From NCBI GenBank assembly GCA_001724995.1, contig MEFD01000012.1, positions 248,001-312,000 of the forward strand: 64,000 nucleotides of DNA. Direction: 5' to 3'. The number at the start of each line of letters is the position of its first letter. Position 1 is the stretch's first letter. Source of the stretch: Rubrivivax sp. SCN 71-131. Its GTDB lineage: Bacteria; Pseudomonadota; Gammaproteobacteria; Burkholderiales; Burkholderiaceae_C. Of this stretch, positions 11,063 to 22,561 are shown piece after piece. The position numbers and the translations under genes were made by a program. The notes beneath the pieces were generated by a model. It was not told the origin of the DNA. It saw nothing but the letters and a program-made list of their open reading frames with translations, and ran no database searches.

Positions 11063-11629
11063 TCAGGGCGCCGATGCGCCTTCGGCCGCCTCGTCCGCGC
11101 GCTCGTACAGCCGCGCCAGCAGGCCGATGAGCTGCTGCCGCTCCTCGGGCGACAGAGGTGCGGCGAATTCGTCCTCGTGCGCCTGCATCAGCCGCTGCAT
11201 GCGCGGCAGCTCGACGGCCCCGGCGGGCGTCAGGCGCAGGCCCCAGCTGCGCTTGTCGCTGGGCGAGGGCTCGCGCACGATCAGGCCGCGCGCCTGGAGC
11301 TGATCGACGACCTTGACGATGGTCGAACGATCGACCTCCATCGCCTCGGCCAGCCGGCTCTGCGCCAGGCCCGGGTTGGCGGCGATCACCTGCAGCATGC
11401 CCAGCAGCCCCGGCGTGATGCCGGTCTGCGCGGCCACGGTGCGCGCGAAGTGGCGAAAGATCGCCACCTGCGTGCGCCGCAGGTGGTAGCCGAGCACCTG
11501 CGGCAGCAGGCCGTAGGTGAGCCCCGCGCCGGCCCTTGGTGGCGGTGCGGTCGCGTCCGCCGCCGTGCCGAGCGCAGGCGCGGCCGGGTCGCCGGCGCCG
11601 CGGCCCCGGCCCCGGCCCGCGAGCTTCAA
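11063..11629 (-). CDS. MarR family transcriptional regulator
   Basis: A winged-helix regulator of about 188 residues. The MarR core starts near LPQVLGYHLRRTQVAIFRHFA, with the recognition helix in LAEAMEVDRSTIVKVVDQLQARGL and the wing in REPSPSDKRSWGLRLTPAG. It is the last gene of the hcrCAB operon. No ATG precedes the domain. The TTG at 11629 overlaps the hcrB stop as TTGA and gives a plausible coupled start, preceded by an alanine-rich, low-complexity leader. By context it probably controls the hcr operon in response to an aromatic acid or its CoA thioester. Confidence 0.88.
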   Translation of the reverse strand: MKLAGRGRGRGAGDPAAPALGTAADATAPPPRAGAGLTYGLLPQVLGYHLRRTQVAIFRHFARTVAAQTGITPGLLGMLQVIAANPGLAQSRLAEAMEVDRSTIVKVVDQLQARGLIVREPSPSDKRSWGLRLTPAGAVELPRMQRLMQAHEDEFAAPLSPEERQQLIGLLARLYERADEAAEGASAP

Positions 11630-12609
11630 GGCGTGCCGGCTTCGGTCCACAGGCGATCGATCAGTCCGCGCGCCATGCGGTGCAGCGCGCGACGGCGGTA
11701 CTTCGCTCCGGTGACGGTCGTGCGCAGCACGTTGGCCGTCTTGCGCATCACGTCGTCCAGGCTCCTGGCCGCGGCCTCGTCCCAGGGCTTGCCGACGAGG
11801 CCGGAGGTGGCCAGCAGCAGCGGCGCCGAGTTGGTGCCGGTGATGGCCACGCGCAGTGCGGCCAGGGCCTCGCCCTCGCGCCGCAAGGCCACCGCCACGC
11901 CGGCGAGCGGGAAGTCGACCGCATCGCGCACGCGCGCCTTCTCGTAGCCGACGCGGCGCCCCGCGGCGGGCGGCAGCACCACTGCGGCCAGGGCTTCGTC
12001 GGCGGCCAGCGTCAGGTACTTCGCGCCGTCCTCGCGGTACAGCGTCTCCAGCGGCACGCGCCGCATGCCGGAGGGCGAGAGGATCGCGGCCTCGGCGCCC
12101 AGCACCATCAGCACCGGCGCGATGTCGCCGTGATAGGTGGCGTAGCAGCGGTCGCTCTTCACGACGACGTGGCAGCGATCGCCCTTGTACTTCAGGCAGA
12201 AGCCGTTGCCCTCGCGCCACCAGTCGCTCTGGTTGTAGAAGATGCAGCGCGTGTCCTGGCACAGGTTGCCGCCCAGCGTCGCCGAGGCGCGATGCGTCGG
12301 GCCGGCGACGGCGAGCGCCGCCGCGGCCACGGCCGGGTGGTCGTCCGTGATCTCGGTGCGGCGCGCCAGTTCGGCCAGCGTGATGCCCGCACCGATCCAT
12401 AGCGCGCCGTCGACGCGACGCACGGTGGCGAACTCGGCGATGCCGCCGAGGTCGATGAGGTCGCTCGGCTCGCCCAGGCCGCGGCGCAGGTTGACGAGCA
12501 GGTCGGTGCCGCCGCCGAGGAAGCGCGACTGCGGCAGGCCGGACTTGAGCTTCACGGCCTCGTCCAGCGAAGCCGGGCGATGGCAGCGGAATTCGGGCAT
12601 CAGGTTCAT
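11626..12609 (-). CDS. hcrB: 4-hydroxybenzoyl-CoA reductase, FAD subunit beta
   Basis: The 327-residue FAD-binding subunit of 4-hydroxybenzoyl-CoA reductase, a xanthine-oxidase-family enzyme that removes the phenolic hydroxyl in anaerobic aromatic degradation. It has the FAD-site segments [12 protein letters not shown] and [12 protein letters not shown]. It also has the extra loop special to this enzyme, with cysteines at 122, 138, 146 and 155; from memory this equals the Thauera numbering of the additional [4Fe-4S] ligands. It overlaps hcrA by ATGA (12606-12609) and marR by TTGA, so the operon is tightly coupled. Confidence 0.94.
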   Translation of the reverse strand: MNLMPEFRCHRPASLDEAVKLKSGLPQSRFLGGGTDLLVNLRRGLGEPSDLIDLGGIAEFATVRRVDGALWIGAGITLAELARRTEITDDHPAVAAAALAVAGPTHRASATLGGNLCQDTRCIFYNQSDWWREGNGFCLKYKGDRCHVVVKSDRCYATYHGDIAPVLMVLGAEAAILSPSGMRRVPLETLYREDGAKYLTLAADEALAAVVLPPAAGRRVGYEKARVRDAVDFPLAGVAVALRREGEALAALRVAITGTNSAPLLLATSGLVGKPWDEAAARSLDDVMRKTANVLRTTVTGAKYRRRALHRMARGLIDRLWTEAGTP

Positions 12610-14924
12610 GTCGGCACCCCGTCGCGCTTGTCGATCAGTTCCATCATCGTCTCGGGGCTCAGCGGCATGCTGTAGGCGCGCACTCCGGTGGCCTCGTGCA
12701 CGGCGTCCATCAGCGCGGGCAGGAAGCCCGAGAGCATGCCTTCGCTGGCCTCCTTGGCGCCGAAGGGGCCGTTCGGGTCGATGCTCTCGACGATGTGGAC
12801 CTCGATGTCCGGGCTCTCGACCATCGTCGGCACGCGGTAGTCGAGCAGGTTGCCCGCCATCATGCGGCCCTCGTTGAACACCGTTTCCTCGGAGACCGCC
12901 TGCCCCATGCCCATCCACACGCCGCCCTGCACCTGTCCCTCGACGGCCAGCGGGTTGAGCGCGCGGCCGACGTCGACGGCCACCCACACCTTCTCGGCGG
13001 TGACCTTGCCCGTGACCTCGTCGACCGCGCATTCGACGACCTGCGCGGCGTAGCAGAAGCCCATGGTCGCGCCGATGGCGCTGCCGCGCACCGCCTTGCT
13101 GCCCATGAACTCGGGCGGGCAGGTGAAGGCGCCCTTGACGGTGATCGGCCCGGTGTCGACGAGGGCCGCGCGCACGACGTCGCGGAAGTGCATCTCGCGG
13201 TCGGAGCCGACGACGCGGAACATCTCGCCCTCGCACTCGATGTCCTCGACGCTGGCCTCGAACTTGCGCGCCGCGGCCTCGGTGAGGATGCGCTTGAGCT
13301 GCTGGGCGGCGTCGATGGCCGCGTTGCCGACCATGAAGGTCACGCGCGACGAGTAGCTGCCGTTGTCCTTGGGCGTGAGCGCGCTGTCGGCCGAGACCAC
13401 GCGCAGGCGCTGCCAGTCCACGCCCATCACCTCGGCGACCATCTGCGCGGCCATGGTGTTCGAGCCCTGGCCGATGTCGGCGGCGCCGGTGAGCACGGTG
13501 ATGCCGCCGTCGAAGTCCAGGCGCAGGTTGACGACTGCGTGCGGCTCGCCCGTCCAGTGCTTGGGCGTGCTCGTGCCGGAAACGAAGTGCGAGCAGGCCA
13601 CGCCCAGGCCGCGCCCCTTGGGCATCCTGCCGCGGCGCTCGGCCCAGCCGGAGGCCTTCAGCACCTTCTCCAGGCACTCGGGCAGGCCGTAGCTGAGCAC
13701 GCGCTGCGCGTAGGCGGTGACGTAGGGGATCGACGGCAGCAGGTTGACCTGGCGCACGGCGATGTGGTCGAGGCCGAGTTCGTCGGCCATCTCGTTCATC
13801 AGCGCCTCGAAGGCCGCGCGCGCGTCGACGGTGCCGTGGCCGCGCTGCGCGCCGCAGGGCGGCAGGTTGGTGTAGACGCGCCAGGCGTCGTGCTTGATCG
13901 CCGGGATGTCGTAGATGCCGTGCAGCAGCGCGCCGGTGTAGAGGATGGTGATGATCCCGTAGCCGGCGTAGGCGCCGCCTTCCTGCGTGGCCTGCAGGTG
14001 GCAGGCGGTGAGCTTGCCCTCCCGGGTCATGCCGAGCTTGACGGTGACCTTGGTGTCGGGGCGCCCGCGGTGCGCGATGAAAGTCTCCTCGCGCGTCTGC
14101 AGCAGGCGCACCTTGCCGCGCGCCTTGCGCGCCAGCAGCGCGGCGATGATCTCGAAGTGCAGCGCCTCGGTGCGCTGGCCGAAGCCGCCGCCGAGGAAGG
14201 GCTTGACGACGCGGACGTGCGCCTCCTCCATCTCCAGGCAGTGCGCGACCTTCAGCAGCACGTAGTAGGGCACCTGCGTCGTCGTGTGCAGCGTCAGGTG
14301 GCCGCGCTCGGCGTCGTATTCGGCCAGCGTCGCGTTGGGCTCCATCTGCGCGTGGCAGACCTCGGCGAAGCGGTAGGTCTTCTCGCGCACCAGGTGGGCC
14401 GCGGCGAAGCCGGCTTCGCTGTCGCCGAACTCGGCGTGCACCTCGCGCAGCACGTTGTTCGGCTTCTCGATGTGGATCGGCTCGGCGCCCGGCTTCATCG
14501 CCTTGCCGGCGCTGAAGTAGGCCGGCAGGATCTCGTACTCGACGCGGATCAGCTTGAGCGCGCGCGCGGCGGTGGCCTCGTCGACGGCAGCGACGGCAGC
14601 CACCGGGTCGCCGCGGTAGCGCACCTTCTCGCGCGCCAGCGGGAACTCGTTCTGCGCGATCGGCAGCACGCCGAAGGGCACCTTGCAGTCGTCGCCGGTG
14701 CACACGGCAACGACGCCGGGCAGCGCCTCGGCCTCGGAAGTATCAACCGAGAGGATGCGCGCGTGCGGATGCGGCGAGCGCAGGATGCGCCCGGCGAGCG
14801 CGTCGGTCGCCGTCAGGTCGGCGGTGTACTTGGCGCGGCCGGTGACCTTCTCGACGCCGTCGATCAGCGGCGTGCGCACCCCGACCTGGCCGGTACGCAT
14901 CTTCTGCAGTCGGGCGATGCTCAT
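12606..14924 (-). CDS. hcrA: 4-hydroxybenzoyl-CoA reductase, molybdopterin subunit alpha
   Basis: The 772-residue catalytic subunit, carrying the molybdopterin cytosine dinucleotide cofactor. The N-terminal domain begins [20 protein letters not shown]. Cofactor-domain signatures include [28 protein letters not shown], and the C-terminal [15 protein letters not shown] containing the family's catalytic glutamate. As far as I recall the sequence, similarity to Thauera aromatica HcrA extends end to end with almost the same length. It overlaps hcrC upstream (ATGA at 14921-14924) and hcrB downstream. The product converts 4-hydroxybenzoyl-CoA to benzoyl-CoA using ferredoxin; the ring-reducing benzoyl-CoA reductase is not in the window. 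Confidence 0.96.
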   Translation of the reverse strand: MSIARLQKMRTGQVGVRTPLIDGVEKVTGRAKYTADLTATDALAGRILRSPHPHARILSVDTSEAEALPGVVAVCTGDDCKVPFGVLPIAQNEFPLAREKVRYRGDPVAAVAAVDEATAARALKLIRVEYEILPAYFSAGKAMKPGAEPIHIEKPNNVLREVHAEFGDSEAGFAAAHLVREKTYRFAEVCHAQMEPNATLAEYDAERGHLTLHTTTQVPYYVLLKVAHCLEMEEAHVRVVKPFLGGGFGQRTEALHFEIIAALLARKARGKVRLLQTREETFIAHRGRPDTKVTVKLGMTREGKLTACHLQATQEGGAYAGYGIITILYTGALLHGIYDIPAIKHDAWRVYTNLPPCGAQRGHGTVDARAAFEALMNEMADELGLDHIAVRQVNLLPSIPYVTAYAQRVLSYGLPECLEKVLKASGWAERRGRMPKGRGLGVACSHFVSGTSTPKHWTGEPHAVVNLRLDFDGGITVLTGAADIGQGSNTMAAQMVAEVMGVDWQRLRVVSADSALTPKDNGSYSSRVTFMVGNAAIDAAQQLKRILTEAAARKFEASVEDIECEGEMFRVVGSDREMHFRDVVRAALVDTGPITVKGAFTCPPEFMGSKAVRGSAIGATMGFCYAAQVVECAVDEVTGKVTAEKVWVAVDVGRALNPLAVEGQVQGGVWMGMGQAVSEETVFNEGRMMAGNLLDYRVPTMVESPDIEVHIVESIDPNGPFGAKEASEGMLSGFLPALMDAVHEATGVRAYSMPLSPETMMELIDKRDGVPT

Positions 14925-15502
14925 GACGACGCCCTCGCGCTTGCGTTTCGCGTCGCCGCGGCGACCTGGACCGACTCGATGATCTTCACGTAGCCGGTAC
15001 AGCGGCAGAGGTTGCCGCCCATCGCGGTCTTGATCTCGTCGACGCTCGGGTTCGGGTTGCGCCGCAGCAGCGCCTCGGCGGTGGTGATCATCCCCGGCGT
15101 ACAGAAGCCGCACTGCGCGCCCAGGCTTTCGTGGAAGGCCTGCTGCAGCGGGCTCATCGTGCCGCCTTCGGTCAGGCCCTCGACCGTCTCGATGCGCCTG
15201 CCCTGCACCTGCACGGCGAGCGTCGAGCACGCCAGCCGCGGCTGGTCGTCGACGAGCACGGTGCAGGCACCGCATTCGCCACCATCGCAGCCCTGCTTGG
15301 TACCGGTGAGGCCGACGACCTCGCGCAGGTAATCCAGCAGCAGCAGGCCGTCGGGGATCAGGTCCTCGCGCTCGCGGCCGTTGAGCACGAGCCCGAGGAT
15401 GCTGCGGGCCCGCTTCTTCGCGCCCGGGGTGCCGGCCGTCGGCGCGTCGCTCGCCGCACTGGCCTGCGCCGTGGTCGCCGTGGTCGCCGTGGTCGATGTC
15501 AT
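14921..15502 (-). CDS. hcrC: 4-hydroxybenzoyl-CoA reductase, 2Fe-2S subunit gamma
   Basis: The 193-residue iron-sulfur subunit, first gene of the operon. It has the plant-ferredoxin-like cluster cysteines 72, 77, 80 and 92 (CDGGECGAC and the following C) and the helical-domain cysteines 131, 134, 166 and 168 (CGFC, CRC). The first about 32 residues form an unusual extension rich in alanine and threonine, encoded by near-repeats of ACCACGGCG; a later start is possible but no better ATG exists before the domain. A palindromic operator candidate lies about 75 bases upstream of the start. Confidence 0.94.
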   Translation of the reverse strand: MTSTTATTATTAQASAASDAPTAGTPGAKKRARSILGLVLNGREREDLIPDGLLLLDYLREVVGLTGTKQGCDGGECGACTVLVDDQPRLACSTLAVQVQGRRIETVEGLTEGGTMSPLQQAFHESLGAQCGFCTPGMITTAEALLRRNPNPSVDEIKTAMGGNLCRCTGYVKIIESVQVAAATRNASARASS

Positions 15503-15574
15503 CGGCTGTCTCCTGCAGTCGGGGTGGACCCGTCGCGGATGGACGGATCGATGCGGCAGGACTGTCGGACAGAT

Positions 15575-15591
15575 TGTTGGCCAGGTCAACA
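15575..15591 (-). promoter_or_regulatory. candidate MarR operator upstream of hcrC
   Basis: TGTTGGCCAGGTCAACA is a 17-base palindrome with one mismatched pair (arms TGTTGGCC and GGTCAACA). On the coding strand it contains TTGACC, a good -35 box, followed 17 bases later by GACAGT as a weak -10. A second inverted repeat, CTGTC-G-GACAG (15562-15572), covers that -10. Size, symmetry and position fit a MarR-type operator. The rest of the 173-base gap up to the udg gene shows nothing firm. Confidence 0.5.
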
Positions 15592-15675
15592 GTCTTTGGG
15601 CCCGGCAGGGGTCGACGTTGCGATGGATCAAAAGGGCATGGCGTCGAATCTCGCCGGCCCCCGCGGGGTCGAACC

Positions 15676-16497
15676 TCAGCGGTCCGCCGCCACCTGCTGC
15701 ACCGCCTGCTGTGCCACCTGCGCGGCCAGGCACAGGTCGTCCCAGGCCCGCGCCTTGTCCGCGGGGTTGCGCAGCAGGTAGGCCGGGTGGTAGGTGACCA
15801 CCAGCGGCACGCCGCGGTAGCGGTGCACGCGACCGCGCAGCTTGCCCACCGGCTCGCCGCTCTGCAACAGCGACTGGATCGCGAAGCGCCCCATGGCGAG
15901 GATGACGCGCGGCTGCAACAGCGCGATCTGGCGCACGAGGAAGGGCTCGCAGGCCTGCAGCTCTTCGGGCTGGGGGTTGCGGTTGCGTGGCGGCCGGCAC
16001 TTCAGCGTGTTGGCGATGAAGACGCGCTGCGCCTCGGGCTCAGGGCCCTGCACCGCCCGCCTGAGCGCCAGCGCCGCCAGCATGCGCTCGAGCAGTTCGC
16101 CGGCGGCGCCGACGAAGGGCTCGCCCTGCAGATCCTCCTGCTCGCCCGGCGCCTCGCCGACGACCATCCAGTGCGCGCGCTCGTGGCCGACGCCGAACAC
16201 CGGCTGGCGCCGCGTGCGGTGCAGTTCGCAGGCCTGGCACGCGGCCACGGCCTCGCGCAGCGCAGGCCAGTCCAGGTGCTCGATCGAGGCCGCGCGCGCG
16301 TCGGCGGCCGGCGCGGGCGGCGGCGCCTCACGGCGCGCGGCGGGTGCGGCAGCGGCAGCGGCAACCGCCGTAACCGTCGGCGCGGGCGTCGGCGCAGGCG
16401 TCGGCGCCGGCGTCTTCGAGGAGGTGCTCGCGGCGCGCGACCACAGGCGCAGTCCCATCGTCTGCAGCATCGCTTGCTGGCGTGAGCTCCACCTCAT
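15676..16497 (-). CDS. type 4 (iron-sulfur) uracil-DNA glycosylase
   Basis: A family 4 uracil-DNA glycosylase, which removes uracil from DNA. The 273-residue protein has motif [10 protein letters not shown] (114-122) and the [13 protein letters not shown] segment, a motif B-like HPAYLLRNP near the C-terminus, and four cysteines (87, 90, 167, 183) spaced as [4Fe-4S] ligands. The first about 70 residues are a low-complexity linker with Pro/Thr-Ala repeats and are not part of the fold. The start at 16497 overlaps the rimI stop as ATGA, so it is the third gene of a tsaB-rimI-udg operon. Confidence 0.92.
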   Translation of the reverse strand: MRWSSRQQAMLQTMGLRLWSRAASTSSKTPAPTPAPTPAPTVTAVAAAAAAPAARREAPPPAPAADARAASIEHLDWPALREAVAACQACELHRTRRQPVFGVGHERAHWMVVGEAPGEQEDLQGEPFVGAAGELLERMLAALALRRAVQGPEPEAQRVFIANTLKCRPPRNRNPQPEELQACEPFLVRQIALLQPRVILAMGRFAIQSLLQSGEPVGKLRGRVHRYRGVPLVVTYHPAYLLRNPADKARAWDDLCLAAQVAQQAVQQVAADR

Positions 16498-17051
16498 GGC
16501 GTCGCCGTGCTGCCCGGATCCAGGGCCAGCCGCAGCACCAGGGCGTCCTCGCGCGCACCGTGCGCGGCGGGGTAGTAGCGCGGGCGCCGGCCGATCTCGG
16601 CAAAGCCGCAGCGCGCGTAGATGTCGCGCGCGCGCGCGTTGCCAAGGCGCACCTCGAGCAGCAGGCTCGTCGCCGGCAGCGCGCGCGCGCAGGCGATCAC
16701 CGCCGCCATCAGTGCGCGCGCGTGGCCCTTTCGCTGGTGCTCGGGAGCGACGGTGAGGTTGAGCAGGTGCATCTCGTCGACGCCGGCCATGGCGACGAAG
16801 TAGCCGAGGATGTCGTCCTGCGCGTCGACGCGCAGCACGGCCTCACAGCCCGCCTGCAGGGAGTCGCCGAAGTTGCCCTGCGTCCACGGGAAGCCGTAGG
16901 CGCGCTGCTCGATCGCCAGCACGCGCGCGAGGTCGTCCTCGCGCATCGGCCGCAGGCGCGAGGACGGCGCGGGTGACCGCGCCGAGACCATGGCCGCCGG
17001 CGTGCCTGCCGGTGCCGCGCGCCTCTGCGCCCTCGGCTGCGCCGGCGTCAT
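16494..17051 (-). CDS. rimI: ribosomal-protein-alanine N-acetyltransferase RimI
   Basis: A GNAT acetyltransferase of 185 residues that in characterised species acetylates the N-terminus of ribosomal protein S18. The domain begins RLRPMREDDLARVLAIEQ. The acetyl-CoA-binding motif A is LTVAPEHQRKGHARALMAA, followed by LLLEVRLGNARARDIYARCGF. The ATG at 17051 overlaps the tsaB stop as ATGA. About 34 residues precede the domain, so an internal start is possible. The tsaB-rimI pairing is common in bacteria. Confidence 0.93.
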   Translation of the reverse strand: MTPAQPRAQRRAAPAGTPAAMVSARSPAPSSRLRPMREDDLARVLAIEQRAYGFPWTQGNFGDSLQAGCEAVLRVDAQDDILGYFVAMAGVDEMHLLNLTVAPEHQRKGHARALMAAVIACARALPATSLLLEVRLGNARARDIYARCGFAEIGRRPRYYPAAHGAREDALVLRLALDPGSTATP

Positions 17052-17791
17052 CGCGCCGCCGCCGCGCGTTCGGCGGTGGTGAGCGCGACCTTGTCGCGCA
17101 GGTACAGCGGCAGCGCCTCTGCGGCGTCGACTCCGGCCCCCGCCCGAAACGCGCGGTGCGCGAGTTCGAGCAGCGCCGCGGCGCGCGCGGTACCGGGCTC
17201 GAGGCGCCGCGCGCGCGGGCAGCAGCGGCCGAGCTCGGCGTCGAAGCGTTCCAGCGCCGAGCCCGTGCATCGATCGGGCGGCGACTGCGCCCAGGCCGCG
17301 GCCAGGGCCTCGGGTGCCCACAGCGCCGCGGGCTCGAGCGGCTGCCAGCGCGCGTCCTGCCCGGGGTCGCCCGCCCAGCGCCAGCGTGCGGCATAGACCT
17401 CGCCCATGCGCGCGTCCATCGCCACGCCGAGCTCGAAGTCGCCGCTCACGCCGCCCTGCAGCCGCGCCTGCTCGGCGACGATGAGCAGGCTGTCCAGCGG
17501 CAGCACCGGCCGCTGCAGCGCCAGCGCCAGGCCTTGAGCGACCGAGCAGCTCGTGCGCAAGCCGGTGAAGGCGCCGGGCCCGCGGCCGAAGGCGATGGCC
17601 ATGACGTCGGCCATGCCCCGCCCGGCGCGCGCCAGCAGTGCCTGCAGCGTCGGCAGCAGGGTCGCCGAGGCTGCTGCGCCGCCCTCGGCGTCCTCGGTGA
17701 AGCGGCGCCCACCGGCCTGCACGCCCACGGCCATGCGCTCGGTCGAGGTGTCGAAGGCGATCAGCGTGTCGGGCGTCAAGCGGGAGCTCAC
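17048..17791 (-). CDS. tsaB: tRNA threonylcarbamoyladenosine biosynthesis protein TsaB
   Basis: An ASKHA-fold partner of TsaD in forming t6A at position 37 of ANN-decoding tRNAs. The 247-residue protein carries the N-terminal LIAFDTSTERMAVGV and the diagnostic GRGPGAFTGLRTSCSVAQGLA. No ATG is near; the GTG at 17791 gives the shortest reasonable leader (VSSRLTPDTL), with a TTG at 17779 as alternative. The gene is divergent from dacB with only 36 bases between starts. The Sua5-type TsaC partner lies about 3 kb away, at 20348-21334. Confidence 0.93.
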   Translation of the reverse strand: MSSRLTPDTLIAFDTSTERMAVGVQAGGRRFTEDAEGGAAASATLLPTLQALLARAGRGMADVMAIAFGRGPGAFTGLRTSCSVAQGLALALQRPVLPLDSLLIVAEQARLQGGVSGDFELGVAMDARMGEVYAARWRWAGDPGQDARWQPLEPAALWAPEALAAAWAQSPPDRCTGSALERFDAELGRCCPRARRLEPGTARAAALLELAHRAFRAGAGVDAAEALPLYLRDKVALTTAERAAAAR

Positions 17792-17827
17792 GGCAGGGCG
17801 AAGTTTAGCCGTGCGATCATCGTCGCC

Positions 17828-19336
<1,509 letters not shown>

Positions 19337-19346
19337 CGGCAAAGGG

Positions 19347-20300
19347 TCAGAACGGGTTGCCGGTGACGCGCGCCCGCGCCAGGTAGCCGAGCTGAAGCTG
19401 GCCGCCATAGGCCAGGTGGCGGTCATCCGCCCACAGCCAGGAGGCCGAGTCGGCCGACTCGACCAGCGTCTTGTCGGTGCACGCGGGCAAGGCGATCGCG
19501 CAGGCGGCGGTGCTGACGTCCTTGACGCCGAAGGCCGCAGGCACGCGCACGATCGCCTGCACGGCCTCGTCGGCCAGCACGAGGCCGATGTAGCGCCCGT
19601 CGTTGAGGATGGTCGTGCGCACGCCGCCGTTGAAGGCGGCCACGAGATTGCTGATGAGAACGGCACGCTCGATGCTGTCGCCTTCCTGCGCCTGCTGCGC
19701 CCGCGCGAACGGCGAGTAGCCGAGATCCGGCACGGTGGACACCAGCACCCGCGGGCCGAGCTCGACGAGTCGATTCACCTGCAGGCCCAGCCGTTCGCCG
19801 CGCGCGTGCGCCTCGGCCAGCAGGTCGACCTCGCTGCGCCCGGGGTACTGCGCATAGAGGGCAAGCACGTCGTTGCCGCCGGCCAGCACCGTCGCCAGAC
19901 CCTTGCGGCTGAAGCCGCCTGCGGCGAGCTGCTGGTCGATCTGCGTCTTCACATCGTCGGCGGCGGCGCCGGCGGCAGCGCGCATCTGCGCCGGCGTGCC
20001 GGTGGCGCCTGCAGGGCTGCAGCTCGTGAAGATGAAGCCCATCTCCGCGGCCACGGTCTGGGTCCAGATCGGCTGCAGCAGGCAGTCGATCGCCCCGGTC
20101 GTGACGTTGTGCGGGTTGACGGTATAGCGCAGCCCGTCCTCGCGCACCAGGCTGGTTTCGTCGCCGAAGACGACCATCTGGTCGGGTTCGAACGGCTCGA
20201 CCTGCGAGGTGCCGCCGCCGCATGCGGCCACCACGACGCCCGCGATGCCGGCGGCCAGCGCCAGGCGTGCGAGCTGCGCCATGCGACGCAGAGGATTCAT
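19347..20300 (-). CDS. SGNH/GDSL-like lipoprotein
   Basis: A 317-residue predicted lipoprotein: the N-terminus ends in VVVAAC with lipobox cysteine 27, followed by GGG. The body resembles SGNH/GDSL esterases in having the block III signature GGNDVLAL and a C-terminal DDRHLAYGGQ (Asp292, His295). The block I position, however, reads FGDETSL instead of FGDSL, so the usual nucleophilic serine is glutamate in this alignment. It could be a catalytically altered relative or use a nearby serine. The ATG at 20300 gives a standard lipoprotein signal. No partner genes suggest a substrate. Confidence 0.75.
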   Translation of the reverse strand: MNPLRRMAQLARLALAAGIAGVVVAACGGGTSQVEPFEPDQMVVFGDETSLVREDGLRYTVNPHNVTTGAIDCLLQPIWTQTVAAEMGFIFTSCSPAGATGTPAQMRAAAGAAADDVKTQIDQQLAAGGFSRKGLATVLAGGNDVLALYAQYPGRSEVDLLAEAHARGERLGLQVNRLVELGPRVLVSTVPDLGYSPFARAQQAQEGDSIERAVLISNLVAAFNGGVRTTILNDGRYIGLVLADEAVQAIVRVPAAFGVKDVSTAACAIALPACTDKTLVESADSASWLWADDRHLAYGGQLQLGYLARARVTGNPF

Positions 20301-20347
20301 GTTCGACTCCGAAGTTCTGCGGACTGTGTCCAAAGGGGCGCGGCGTT

Positions 20348-21334
20348 TCAGGTGGCCGCGGCCCGTTCGAGGCGATCGCGCACGCCCTCCCAGGCGGCCT
20401 GCGGCGGTGGCGCTTCGACCCAGATCAGCCGCACGCCGGCTGCATCGAGCTTGCGCAGCACCGCGAACAACTCGTGCGCCGCGGCGCCGGCCTCGTCGGG
20501 CATGCGTTCGAGCAGGATGCCCGGCGGCGCCTGTCTGACCGTGCGGGAATATACCGCGAGCCCCGCGGCGCCCGGTGCACCGCGCAGGATCTGCAGCGCC
20601 TGGCGCAGCATGGCGCCGTCCATCACGCGCAGCGTCGCCTGCGGCGCGTAGTGCGCCAGCAGCGTGCCCGGGGCGCGCGGCGCGTCCGCGCCCGGGGCCT
20701 GCAGGTGCGCCTCCAGCACGGCCTCGATCGCCGCCCGGTCGAGCACGCCCGGGCGCAGCAGCGCGGGCGCGGCGCGCGTGCAGTCGACGATCGCCGATTC
20801 GATGCCGAGCGCGCAGTCGCCGCCGTCGAGCACCATCATCTCGGGTCCGAGTTCGTCCGCGACGTGGGCGGCGCAGGTCGGGCTCAGGCGCCCGAATCGA
20901 TTGGCGCTCGGGGCGGCAACGCCCAGCACGCCGCGCGCCGCGGCGGCCTGCAGCAGCGCCTGCGCCACCGGGTGCGCAGGCATGCGCAGGCCGATGCTCG
21001 CCTGGCCGCCGGCCGCAGCCGCGGCGACACCCTCGCCGCGCGGCACGATCAGGGTCAGCGGTCCGGGCCAGAAGCGCTGCATGAGCTTGACCGCGCCCGG
21101 GTGGGAGAGGTCGCCGAAGTGCCGCGCGGCCTCGGCCGTGGCGACGTGCACGATCAGCGGATGATCGCTCGGTCGGCCCTTGGCGGCAAAGATCGCGGCC
21201 ACGGCCGCGTCGTCGTCGGCGCGCGCCCCGAGTCCGTAGACGGTCTCGGTGGGGAAGGCCACCAGGCCGCCAGCGGCAAGGTGATCGGCTGCCGCCGCCA
21301 CCGCTGCGGCGTCGCGGCCGTCGAGAATGGGCAT
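20348..21334 (-). CDS. tsaC: L-threonylcarbamoyladenylate synthase (Sua5/YrdC family)
   Basis: Makes threonylcarbamoyl-AMP from threonine, bicarbonate and ATP, the first step of tRNA t6A synthesis. The 328-residue protein has the YrdC core with FPTETVYGLGARA, FAAKGRPSDHPLIVHV, FWPGPLTLIVPR and APSANRFGRLSPT, then a C-terminal Sua5-type extension beginning APGTLLAHYAPQ, so it is the long Sua5 form. The gene follows purE-purK on the same strand with a 27-base gap, a linkage common in Burkholderiales. Confidence 0.95.
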   Translation of the reverse strand: MPILDGRDAAAVAAAADHLAAGGLVAFPTETVYGLGARADDDAAVAAIFAAKGRPSDHPLIVHVATAEAARHFGDLSHPGAVKLMQRFWPGPLTLIVPRGEGVAAAAAGGQASIGLRMPAHPVAQALLQAAAARGVLGVAAPSANRFGRLSPTCAAHVADELGPEMMVLDGGDCALGIESAIVDCTRAAPALLRPGVLDRAAIEAVLEAHLQAPGADAPRAPGTLLAHYAPQATLRVMDGAMLRQALQILRGAPGAAGLAVYSRTVRQAPPGILLERMPDEAGAAAHELFAVLRKLDAAGVRLIWVEAPPPQAAWEGVRDRLERAAAT

Positions 21335-21361
21335 CGCCGGCTCCTGCCTTTGTTCGGGTTC

Positions 21362-22561
21362 TCAGAACGCCGGCAGGCCGAGCAGCCGTGCGGCCTGCAG
21401 GGCGGTGGCGCGCGCGGCCGCGGGCGTGGCGGCAGTCACCGTCAGGTGCCCCATCTTGCGCCCCGGGCGCGGCTCGGCCTTGCCGTAGCGATGCAGGTGC
21501 ACGCCGGGCAGCGCCAGCAACGGCTCCCATGCGGGCTCGCGCGGCGGGCCTGCGGGCGCACTGCCGTCGAACCAGAGGTCGCCCAGCAGGTTCAGCATCA
21601 CCGCCGCCGAGTGCTGGCGCGGCGGCGCGAGGGGCAGACCCAGCATGGCGCGCAGTTGCAGCTCGAACTGCGAGACGTCGCAGGCATCGATGCTCGCGTG
21701 GCCCGAGTTGTGCGGGCGCGGTGCCATCTCGTTGGCGAGCACGCGACCGTCGTCGAGCACGAAGAACTCGATGCAGAGCACGCCGACGTAGGCCATCGAT
21801 TCGGCCAGCCGCTCGGCGAGCACGGCAAGCTGCGCGGCCGTGGCGGCATCGATGTCGGGCGCGGGCACCTGGGTCACCGCCAGGATGCCGTCGCGATGCA
21901 GGTTCTGCTGCACCGGCAGGTGCACCATCGTCCCATCGGCGCCGCGCGCCACGATGACGCTGAGTTCGCAGCGGATCGGCACGAGGGCCTCCAGCACGCA
22001 AGGCCTGGCGCCCAACGTCTCGCGCCAGGCCCGCCCGAGCGCGGCGCGATCATCGACGCGACACTGCCCCTTGCCGTCGTAGCCGAGTTGCGAAGTCTTG
22101 AGCACGCCCGGAAGCAAGGCGTCGGCGACCGCCGCCAGGTCGGCCTCGTGCTCGATCACCGCGTGCGCGGCGCAAGGCACGCCGCCGGCGGCGAAGTGCG
22201 CCTTCTCACGCGCGCGGTGCTGGCAGATGCGCAGCGCCTGGGGCCCCGGGGCAACCGCCACCTGCGCCGACAGCGCCTGCAGCGAGGCCGCCGGCACGTT
22301 CTCGAACTCGGTCGTCACGGCGACGCAGCAGCGTGCCATTTCGGCCAGCGCCGAGGCGTCATCGTAGGCTGCGCGCAACACTCGATCGGCGGCTTGGGCC
22401 GCCGGTCCGGCTTCGTCCGGATCGAGCACGAGCACCCGCCACCCCATGCGCTGCGCGGCGTGGACGAACATGCGCCCGAGCTGCCCGCCCCCCAGCATAC
22501 CCACGGTGCGCGCGCGCAGGGCGGCCTCGCACGAATCCGCCAGCACCGCGGCGTGGATCAT
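21362..22561 (-). CDS. purK: N5-carboxyaminoimidazole ribonucleotide synthase
   Basis: The ATP-grasp enzyme of purine synthesis that carboxylates aminoimidazole ribonucleotide on N5. Its 399 residues have the N-terminal [21 protein letters not shown], the ATP-grasp segments [12 protein letters not shown] and [24 protein letters not shown], and the family-typical C-terminus ending in a Leu-Gly-Leu-Pro motif. The start at 22561 overlaps the purE stop as ATGA, and about 20 residues precede the domain. It works with PurE, encoded immediately upstream. Confidence 0.97.
   Translation of the reverse strand: MIHAAVLADSCEAALRARTVGMLGGGQLGRMFVHAAQRMGWRVLVLDPDEAGPAAQAADRVLRAAYDDASALAEMARCCVAVTTEFENVPAASLQALSAQVAVAPGPQALRICQHRAREKAHFAAGGVPCAAHAVIEHEADLAAVADALLPGVLKTSQLGYDGKGQCRVDDRAALGRAWRETLGARPCVLEALVPIRCELSVIVARGADGTMVHLPVQQNLHRDGILAVTQVPAPDIDAATAAQLAVLAERLAESMAYVGVLCIEFFVLDDGRVLANEMAPRPHNSGHASIDACDVSQFELQLRAMLGLPLAPPRQHSAAVMLNLLGDLWFDGSAPAGPPREPAWEPLLALPGVHLHRYGKAEPRPGRKMGHLTVTAATPAAARATALQAARLLGLPAF

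Noticed and set aside
11536..12402. Plus-strand frame opposite hcrB
   Set aside because: Shadow of the well-supported hcrB gene.
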